From contig NZ_CP036433.1 of assembly GCF_007751035.1 (NCBI RefSeq), positions 1,407,001 to 1,471,000 on the forward strand: 64,000 bases of DNA, in the 5' to 3' direction. This DNA is from Lignipirellula cremea. GTDB lineage: Bacteria; Planctomycetota; Planctomycetia; Pirellulales; Pirellulaceae. Positions 51,799 through 58,225 of this stretch are shown in pieces (the stretch's first letter is position 1; every line of letters starts with the position of its first letter). The notes beneath the pieces were generated by a model. It made no database searches, had not been told where the DNA came from, and saw only the letters and a program-made list of their open reading frames with translations. The position numbers and the translations under genes are program-made.

Positions 51799-52512
51799 AT
51801 GCAAGTCCCGATAAACGGTAAAACCCTGGAACTCGCGCAAGGCGATATTACCGCGCAAACTGTCGAGGTGATCGTCAACGCCGCCAACTCTTCCCTGGCA
51901 GGCGGCAGCGGCGTGAACGGAGCGATCCAAACCCGCGGCGGAAGGGCCATCCTCCGCGAAACGGCCGAACGCTATCCGCAGGGCTGCCCCACCGGATCGG
52001 CGGTCATCACGGGCGCCGGCGACCTGCCGTGCAAGTATGTGATCCATGCCGTCGGTCCGATCTGGCGCGGCGGCCATTACGGTGAACCGGATCAGTTGCG
52101 GAGCGCCTATCAGGAGTCGCTGCGGCTGGCCGCCCGGTACGAACGCCGCAGCATCGCCTTCCCCGCGCTCAGCACGGGCGTATACGGTTATCCGCTGGCA
52201 GCCGGTTGCCGGATCGCCCTGCAGACGGTGCTCGACTATCTGCGTTCCGACCAGCGTCGCCCACAACTGGTCCGTTTTGTCCTGTTCGATCACCTGATGT
52301 TCGAGCGGTTCCAGTCCACCCTGACCGAACTGCTGGAGTCGCCTGGCGAACGTCCGGCCGCGTCCTTCACTCTCCGTCCGCCATGGGAAGAAGAGCCAGA
52401 GGAAGCGACGCCGCGGGACAAAATGGGGGATAAGACGCCGCGGGACGAACCGCCGGATAAGACGCCGATTGACGAACCGCCGCCTGAATCCCAGCGCTGG
52501 CTGTTCGACTGA
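51799..52512 (+). CDS. Macrodomain protein, O-acetyl-ADP-ribose deacetylase-like
   Basis: A 237-residue protein with an N-terminal macrodomain (1-175): LAQGDITAQTVEVIVNAANSSLAGGSGVNGAIQTRGG, 'CPTGSAVITGAGDLPCKYVIHAVGP' and 'IAFPALSTGVYGYPLAAGCRIAL', the classic ADP-ribose-binding loops of the MacroD/YmdB type. The catalytic-loop Asp of 'GGVDGAI' is Asn here (SGVNGAI). The C-terminal tail is a run of charged/proline repeats (DKMGDKTPRDEPPDKTPIDE). It is divergent from the beta-helix gene and followed by a paired-hairpin repeat. Confidence 0.9.
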   Translation: MQVPINGKTLELAQGDITAQTVEVIVNAANSSLAGGSGVNGAIQTRGGRAILRETAERYPQGCPTGSAVITGAGDLPCKYVIHAVGPIWRGGHYGEPDQLRSAYQESLRLAARYERRSIAFPALSTGVYGYPLAAGCRIALQTVLDYLRSDQRRPQLVRFVLFDHLMFERFQSTLTELLESPGERPAASFTLRPPWEEEPEEATPRDKMGDKTPRDEPPDKTPIDEPPPESQRWLFD

Positions 52513-52519
52513 ACTCAGA

Positions 52520-52630
52520 TCGAAAATCGCAGGTCAGTCGACTTTCGCTCCGCGAAAGTACGCGTCCTTTCACGGAGTGAAAGGCGACTGTCCAGCGTCT
52601 ACTCTTCCTCAAAGCGACAACACTGAATCC
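52520..52630 (+). repeat. Paired-hairpin repeat, copy 5 (covarying stem)
   Basis: Hairpin 1 at 52542-52558 (CTTTCGC TCC GCGAAAG) and hairpin 2 at 52567-52583 (CTTTCAC GGA GTGAAAG), both perfect. Compared with copy 3, one T-A pair of stem 1 has become C-G on both strands. Followed by GGCGACTGTCCAGCGTCT and a degenerate tail module. Confidence 0.85.
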
Positions 52631-52643
52631 TGCGCCGCTGGTG

Positions 52644-53765
52644 TCAGGACGTGACACTTAGCTTCTTGATCTGCTCCCAGTCGACGTCGACGCCCAGGCC
52701 GGGGCGATCGGAGATGGTGACTTGCGGTCCTTCAATTTTCAGCGGGTTGCGGGCGACGCCGGCCTGGTGATAGGCCGGGCCCAACATGTCGCCGGGGTAG
52801 GCTTCGACCTGGATGTTCTCGGTGGCGATCACCAGATGCCCCATCGCCGCGGTGGCGATGTCGTACTCCAGGTTGGAGCCGATCGTACAGGCCACGCCGT
52901 GGTAGCCGGCAAACTCTGCGATCCGCTGTGCTTTCTGGATGCCGCCGTTCTTGCCCGGATAAACGCTGATCACATCGCAGCAGTCGTTCCGAATCAGCGT
53001 TTCGGCGTGGTGCAGGTTGAAGCAGATATCGTCGGCCATGATCTCCGGCCAGACCTGGTGCCGCACCCGGGCCATGCCCAGGTAGTCGCCGTCGGGCGTG
53101 GGCTGCTCCATCAGGCGGATGTTGCAGTCGCTGAGCGCATGCAGGCAATCGATGGCCGTGTCGGCCGTCCAGCCGCAATTCGCATCGAGCACCAAGGTTG
53201 GTTCCGGCCCGATCGCCTTTCTCACCGCACGCACCCGGGCGATGTCGGTTTCCGGTTCGCCGCCGACTTTGACCTTCAGCGTGGTGAACCCCTGGGCCAG
53301 GATCTCGGCCGCACGGGACTGGGCCCGGTCTGCGTCGTATGCGCCCAGCGAGAAGCGGCAGCGGATGGTGGGGTCCCGGCGGGCTCCGCCCAGCAGTTCA
53401 TAGACGGGCTTCGCTTCGGCCTTGCCGTAAGCGTCCCAGCAGGCCATTTCGATCGCGCTTTTGGCGAACCAGTTATGGCGGGCCACGGCGTCCATCGCGG
53501 CGGAAACAGACTCCGCATCGCGCGGGTCCAGGCCGATCACGGCCGGCGCCAGGAACTGCTTGATCAACGCCACCGTGCCGATCGGCGTTTCGCCCGACCA
53601 GGAAGGGGAGACGGTCGCTTCGCCCACCCCTTCGACCCCCTGGTCGGTCTGCAGGCGGACCAGCACATACTCGGAGACGTCGTGGCGTCCGAGCGCGGTG
53701 ATCATCAGGTATTCGGGCTTCAAGGGGATGCGCACCCGATACGTTTCGATGCCGGTAATCTTCAT
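52644..53765 (-). CDS. Enolase-superfamily epimerase/cycloisomerase (MLE type)
   Basis: A 373-residue muconate-lactonizing/mandelate-racemase superfamily enzyme. The K-x-K pair is K164-V-K166 (LKVKVGG), metal ligands fit D194 (LDAN), E220 (MEQPT) and D245 (MADD), and K272 (YPGKNGGIQKA) completes the second acid/base site, as in muconate cycloisomerase and dipeptide epimerase subgroups. The start overlaps the stop of the DMFase-like gene (ATGA), so the two are cotranscribed. The substrate is unknown but should be a carboxylate. Confidence 0.88.
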   Translation of the reverse strand: MKITGIETYRVRIPLKPEYLMITALGRHDVSEYVLVRLQTDQGVEGVGEATVSPSWSGETPIGTVALIKQFLAPAVIGLDPRDAESVSAAMDAVARHNWFAKSAIEMACWDAYGKAEAKPVYELLGGARRDPTIRCRFSLGAYDADRAQSRAAEILAQGFTTLKVKVGGEPETDIARVRAVRKAIGPEPTLVLDANCGWTADTAIDCLHALSDCNIRLMEQPTPDGDYLGMARVRHQVWPEIMADDICFNLHHAETLIRNDCCDVISVYPGKNGGIQKAQRIAEFAGYHGVACTIGSNLEYDIATAAMGHLVIATENIQVEAYPGDMLGPAYHQAGVARNPLKIEGPQVTISDRPGLGVDVDWEQIKKLSVTS

Positions 53766-55366
53766 GCAAGGCTCCCTGAACGCGGTTCTAAAAATCGGTG
53801 CAGCACGTTGGCGGTAATGATCGATACGGCTTCGTCGACCAGCAAGGAACTGGGCCAGCAGATCGAGCCGACCGAGAACACGGCCCCCTGGTCGGTCGGG
53901 TACAGAATCATCTGGGCGCCGCCCTGGTCGGGGTTCATCCCCTGGGCCAGCAGGCGGACGTTTGGGGGCGAACTGTCGGTGATTTTATCCGTTTCATGCC
54001 CTGAGGCGCCGCCCGGGATGCGCTCGTGCAGGCTGCGACGGCCGAACAGATCGCCGCGGCGGAGGCCCGTTCCGGCAAACACCCAGTGACCATCTTCGAT
54101 CACCTGGTAAGGGGCGGCCGTCATGATGCCGAGGGGCGAGTACGCCACGCCCAGCAGGTTCGCTTCCGATTCATGGCGCCGGTGGAAGCGGCTTTCGTAT
54201 GGTCGGCCGGCGGGACTGTCGGCGCGTTCGTCTTCGTTCCGATAGATGCACGTCTGTTCGTCGAGGAATTCGACATCGCAGTTCAGCCCGTTGCCGCCCA
54301 GGTAGACCAGGCGTCCGCCCCGTTCCTGGACCCAGCGTTTGACGGCGTCGTACATTTTTTGGGACCAGTATTCAGGATGGGTGCTGAGGACCAGCACCTG
54401 GTAGTCGTCCAGCGGCAGGGCGTCAAAATGCAGCTGCGTTTCCGCATAGTAATCATACGCAAACTTCTCCCGCTCCAGCCAGGCGAGCAGTCGCCACTCG
54501 GCCGGCGCCAGGTGACAGGCGGCCCGGCCCGCGATCGGATCGGTCGCCTGGGTCTGCTGGGGAATATGGCAGATCGGCTCCGGCCGCTCAAACGATAACG
54601 GGGCGTAATCGCGGCAGGCGTACTGCGAGAACTGCGCGTCGGTATAACGTTTGAGTTCCTGCCGGGCGTTCAGCGTGGGGGTCGGCGGCAGCTGGTCGGG
54701 ATGGATGTAGTTGCTGCGCCCGCCAAAATTGTTGTACGCGTTCCAGCTGATGTTCGAGGCCAGCACGGCGATCTTCGCCTGCGGACGGGACGGCGCCACA
54801 ATCCAGGGAAAGGAGAAGAACCGACCCGATTCTGTCTCTGCATGGAAGTAGTACAGGCCGCTCGCTTCCGGCGCGGCGACATACTGCTTGTGGTGCGGGC
54901 TGGCGTAACCAAAATGATTCCAGCGCACGCCGGTCTGCGTGTAGTCGCCGTCGGGCGTGATCTGCACGGTCGCCCGGGGGCCATGCTCATCGAACCAGCC
55001 CAGCGGCCGGACGAGCTCTTTCCGCAGGCCGTACCGCCAGAGCGACAACTGGTACGCCTCGTCGGCATGCACGCGGAACTCGGACGATTCGCCCGATCGG
55101 ACCCACTTCGGCCAGGCGTAGCCCAGCAGGCCGTCGGACAGCAGGCGGAACAGGAAGGGAACGCCCTCGGCGATGGCGGCCGTGGTCCGTTTGGCGCCGT
55201 AGCCCGTTTTCACCAGGGCGACGGGGTACTCGCCCGGCGGCAGATCGGCGTACACGGCTCCGGTCGCGGTCGAGCGGGCGACAACCGGCCCGGCGGCCGT
55301 TGTAAATTCCAGCAGGACATCGGCGATCGCCAGGTAGCGTTCGTCGCTCACGTAACCGACTAACAT
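53762..55366 (-). CDS. N,N-dimethylformamidase large-subunit-like protein
   Basis: A 534-residue protein. An N-terminal beta region (LVGYVSDERYLAIADVLLEF to about 140) leads into a domain with 'AKIAVLASNISWNAYNNFGGRSNYIH' (NAYN.FGG.S.Y), 'DDYQVLVLSTHPEYWSQKMYDAVKRWVQERGGRLVYLGGNGL' and a C-terminal 'GAQMILYPTDQGAVFSVGSICW', matching the large subunit of N,N-dimethylformamidase. That enzyme hydrolyses an amide with iron. Whether this homologue acts on DMF is unknown. GAGGAG precedes the ATG; overlaps the MLE gene downstream. Confidence 0.82.
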   Translation of the reverse strand: MLVGYVSDERYLAIADVLLEFTTAAGPVVARSTATGAVYADLPPGEYPVALVKTGYGAKRTTAAIAEGVPFLFRLLSDGLLGYAWPKWVRSGESSEFRVHADEAYQLSLWRYGLRKELVRPLGWFDEHGPRATVQITPDGDYTQTGVRWNHFGYASPHHKQYVAAPEASGLYYFHAETESGRFFSFPWIVAPSRPQAKIAVLASNISWNAYNNFGGRSNYIHPDQLPPTPTLNARQELKRYTDAQFSQYACRDYAPLSFERPEPICHIPQQTQATDPIAGRAACHLAPAEWRLLAWLEREKFAYDYYAETQLHFDALPLDDYQVLVLSTHPEYWSQKMYDAVKRWVQERGGRLVYLGGNGLNCDVEFLDEQTCIYRNEDERADSPAGRPYESRFHRRHESEANLLGVAYSPLGIMTAAPYQVIEDGHWVFAGTGLRRGDLFGRRSLHERIPGGASGHETDKITDSSPPNVRLLAQGMNPDQGGAQMILYPTDQGAVFSVGSICWPSSLLVDEAVSIITANVLHRFLEPRSGSLA

Positions 55367-55584
55367 GCGGGCTCCTCTTGCTTAATTCTGGCCTTCTTCC
55401 CGGTTGTTTCTCGTCCTTTCCCTGACGCATCCTTTTCCGACGATCCTGCATCCCCACCACCAGCCGCTGGTCGCACGGGCCATCGCTGGCGGCGAACGCA
55501 TCTTTGCGAGTGGCGAACAAGGGGCCGGTTCGATACATTAACACGACCCAACAGGATACGCTTGAACCCGCGAAAGATTGAACC

Positions 55585-56406
55585 ATGAAATTCGCTATTT
55601 GCAACGAGACCTTCCAGGACTGGCCGTTCGACAAAGCCTTTGCTTACGCCAAGGAACTGGGCTACAACGCCGTGGAATTTGCTCCGTTCACCATGGAGAA
55701 GAACGCCTTTGATATTACGCCGGCCCAACGGGCGGAAGTACGTCGCCAGGCGGAAGCGGCGGGTCTGGAAGTGATCGGCCTGCACTGGCTGCTGGCCTTT
55801 ACCGAAGGGCTCTATCTGACGACCCCCGACCCCGACACCCGGGCGCGGACCTCGAATTACCTGGCCGAACTGGCTCGCCTGTGCCGCGACCTGGGCGGCA
55901 CGATCATGGTGCTGGGATCGCCCCTGCAGCGGAATCTGCTGCCGAATGTTTCCGAAGCAGAAGCGATGAAATACGCGGCCGACGTGATCCAGGCGGCCAT
56001 GCCGGTGCTGGAAGAGCAGGGCGTAACGCTGGCTCTGGAACCTTTGGGTCCCGAGGAAGGCGACTTCCTGCTGACGGCCGACAAAGGGGTGGAGCTGATG
56101 AAAATGGTCGACAGCCCGAACTGTCGCCTGCACCTGGATGTGAAAGCGATGTCGAGCGAAGACAAGCCGATCGCCGACATCATTCGGGACTGTGCTGAGT
56201 ACGTCGCCCATTTCCATGCGAACGACGCCAACCGCCGCGGCCCCGGTATGGGCAAGATCGACTTCCTGCCGATCCTGCAGGCGCTGAAGGATATCAACTA
56301 CGACGGCTGGATCAGCGTCGAGGTGTTCGATTACACCCCCGGCGTCGAAACGCTCGCCAGCGAAAGCATCCGCAACCTGCAGGCGACGGCCGCCCAGTTG
56401 TCGTAG
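55585..56406 (+). CDS. Sugar phosphate isomerase/epimerase family (xylose-isomerase-like TIM barrel)
   Basis: A 273-residue TIM-barrel protein of the AP-endonuclease-2/xylose-isomerase-like superfamily. Seen: 'FAICNETFQDWPFDKAFAYAKELGYNAVEFAPF', 'AGLEVIGLHWLLAF', 'GGTIMVLGSP', metal-ligand 'LALEPLG' and 'HLDVKAMSSED', 'VAHFHANDANRRGPGMGKIDFLPILQALKDINYDGWISVEVFDY'. It could be a hydroxypyruvate isomerase or a ketose epimerase. Divergent from the DMFase-like gene by 218 bp, so a shared regulatory region is possible. Confidence 0.88.
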   Translation: MKFAICNETFQDWPFDKAFAYAKELGYNAVEFAPFTMEKNAFDITPAQRAEVRRQAEAAGLEVIGLHWLLAFTEGLYLTTPDPDTRARTSNYLAELARLCRDLGGTIMVLGSPLQRNLLPNVSEAEAMKYAADVIQAAMPVLEEQGVTLALEPLGPEEGDFLLTADKGVELMKMVDSPNCRLHLDVKAMSSEDKPIADIIRDCAEYVAHFHANDANRRGPGMGKIDFLPILQALKDINYDGWISVEVFDYTPGVETLASESIRNLQATAAQLS

Positions 56407-56427
56407 CAAACCTGCTGCAAGAAAACG

Positions 56428-56459
56428 CCAAAGGCCGTCCTGGCAGGGACGGCCTTTGG
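56428..56459. terminator. Bidirectional terminator hairpin
   Basis: CCAAAGGCCGTCC / GGACGGCCTTTGG, a perfect 13-bp stem with a 6-nt loop, between convergent genes. No long T-run follows on either strand, but the stem is strong. Confidence 0.65.
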
Positions 56460-56516
56460 TCTTGGGTTTCAACTGTTTCCGGCGGCCTGTGCTTTACGGG
56501 CCGCGGAAGGGGGCGA

Positions 56517-57860
56517 CTAGAGCGCCCAGCCGTCGCGATACTTCTTGCGAATGATCTCGTCGACTTCGGGAGCGTTGGTCGCCTTCTGGTTCTTGGCGTC
56601 CCATTCGATCCGCTTGCCGGGGGTGTCGGCGTCGGCGGCGGCCCAGATCGCCAGGTTGCCCAGCAGGACCGTTTCGGTCAGCGGGCTGGCGTAGTTGGGG
56701 AAGTTCGACATGGCCGGTTCGGCGTTGTTGGTCTTGATCGCGCGGGCGTATTCTTCGAAGTGGCCGGGCGACTTCGGGAAATCCACATCGACTTTGTCGA
56801 CATCCCACAGTTCAAAGGCGCCGCAGTAATCGTCGCCCGAGAAGATCGAGCCTTTATCGCCAATAACCCAGGCGCCGCTGGCATAGGCCGTGGCCGGCTT
56901 GTTCTTGTAGGTGCGGCCTTCGAGGAGTTCCGCCGGGGGACGCTTGCCGCCGTCGTACCAGGTAAAGTTGATCGGGCCGCGGGATTCGCCGGGGCCAAAT
57001 TCAAACTTGATCTGCGACCACTTGGGATAGGTTTCTTTGTTGTGGCCGGCCGAGGTCGCCTGGACTGCCAGCGGGTGCTGCAGCTCGGCGCCCATGAACG
57101 GCATGTTGAGGGTATGGCAGGCCATATCGCCGAGGGCGCCGGTGCCGAATTCCCAGAAACCACGCCATTTGAAGGGGTGATAAGCGGGGCTGTAGGGGCG
57201 TTCCTGGGCCGGTCCGATCCAGTTGTCCCAGTGGACGTACTCCGGGACCGGTTTGCCTTCGGGGCGATCGAGTCCCTGGGGCCACACGGGGCGGTTGGTC
57301 CAGACATGGACTTCTTTCAAGTTGCCGAGCACGCCCGCTTTGATGAGGGCGGCGGCTTCCCGCAGCGGAGCGCCGGCGGTGCCCTGGTTGCCCATCTGCG
57401 TGGCGAGGTTTTTCTTGGCGGCCAGTTCGCCCATCAGGCGAGCTTCCTGCAGCGTGTGGGTCATCGGCTTCTGGCAGAAGCAGGCGAGACCTTCGTTCAT
57501 GGCGCGGATGGCGGCCGGGGCGTGGCTATGATCGGGCGTGCTGACGGTAACGCCGTCGAGCGACTTGCCCATTTCGTCGATCATTTTCCGGTAGTCGGTG
57601 TATTTTTTCGCTTTGGGGAAGCGGGCCGCGGCGCGGTTCAGCGTGTTTTCGTCGATGTCGCAAATCGCGATCACATTGCCGTTCTTGCCGGCGTCGGCCG
57701 AGTCGCTGGTGCCTTTACCGCCAACACCAATACAGCCGAAGCTGATTTCTTCGTTCGCCGATTTGCTTTCTTCGGCTTGCACTCCGCCGGCAACCCAAAA
57801 ACCGGCGCCGACAGCGGCGGTGGTTTTCAAGAAGGTACGGCGATCCGATTTACGAGACAT
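56517..57860 (-). CDS. Tat-exported Gfo/Idh/MocA oxidoreductase
   Basis: A 447-residue NAD(P)-dependent oxidoreductase of the planctomycete secreted type. A twin-arginine signal (MSRKSDRRTFLKTTAAVGAG) precedes the Rossmann domain (ISFGCIGVGGKGTSDSADAG, 'VIAICDID', 'DGVTVSTPDHSHAPAAIRAM') and the E-K-P-like motif CQKPMTHTLQEARLM. The C-terminal part (PFKWRGFWEFGTGALGDMACHTLNMPF) carries the family's G-A-L-x-D-x-x-x-H signature. It likely oxidises or epimerises a sugar in the periplasm. ATG 57860 has AAGGAG upstream; the longer frame is rejected. Confidence 0.92.
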   Translation of the reverse strand: MSRKSDRRTFLKTTAAVGAGFWVAGGVQAEESKSANEEISFGCIGVGGKGTSDSADAGKNGNVIAICDIDENTLNRAAARFPKAKKYTDYRKMIDEMGKSLDGVTVSTPDHSHAPAAIRAMNEGLACFCQKPMTHTLQEARLMGELAAKKNLATQMGNQGTAGAPLREAAALIKAGVLGNLKEVHVWTNRPVWPQGLDRPEGKPVPEYVHWDNWIGPAQERPYSPAYHPFKWRGFWEFGTGALGDMACHTLNMPFMGAELQHPLAVQATSAGHNKETYPKWSQIKFEFGPGESRGPINFTWYDGGKRPPAELLEGRTYKNKPATAYASGAWVIGDKGSIFSGDDYCGAFELWDVDKVDVDFPKSPGHFEEYARAIKTNNAEPAMSNFPNYASPLTETVLLGNLAIWAAADADTPGKRIEWDAKNQKATNAPEVDEIIRKKYRDGWAL

Positions 57861-58225
57861 GGAAGCTCCTTTGACAGGGGTGTAATTAAGAGGACCGGCG
57901 AACACGCGATGTTCTACATGCGATAACCAGTCAATCATTCCCGGATAAGCGTTACAAAATACTCTCTCACCCTGGCCCTGACAACGTTTGGGGCCTGGGG
58001 AGGGGTAAAAAAACCGGAGCAAGGGCGGGAAAATCGAAGCTCCGCGGCAGTCCTGGGGAGAAACCACTCCTTTATCGATACGCACCTGCTCGCAGGTCGG
58101 TTCTGACCTTTCTTGCCGATTTATCGTCTCCTCTTGCCGATTTATCGTCTCCCCTCCCGTTTACCGGAAGCAACCGATATCATGAACGGTTTGCAGTGGC
58201 GCCCGTTCTCTCATCTGATTTTCCC
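57861..58225. other. Divergent intergenic region before alaS
   Basis: About 365 bp between the oxidoreductase and alaS. Contains a 21-bp tandem duplication (58111-58152) near the alaS end. No T-box or tRNA-like structure was recognised. Confidence 0.45.
58111..58152. repeat. 21-bp exact tandem duplication upstream of alaS
   Basis: Two identical units beginning TCTTGCCGATTTATC lie 73 bp before the alaS start, AT-rich at the centre. Either a recent duplication or paired regulatory sites. Confidence 0.65.
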
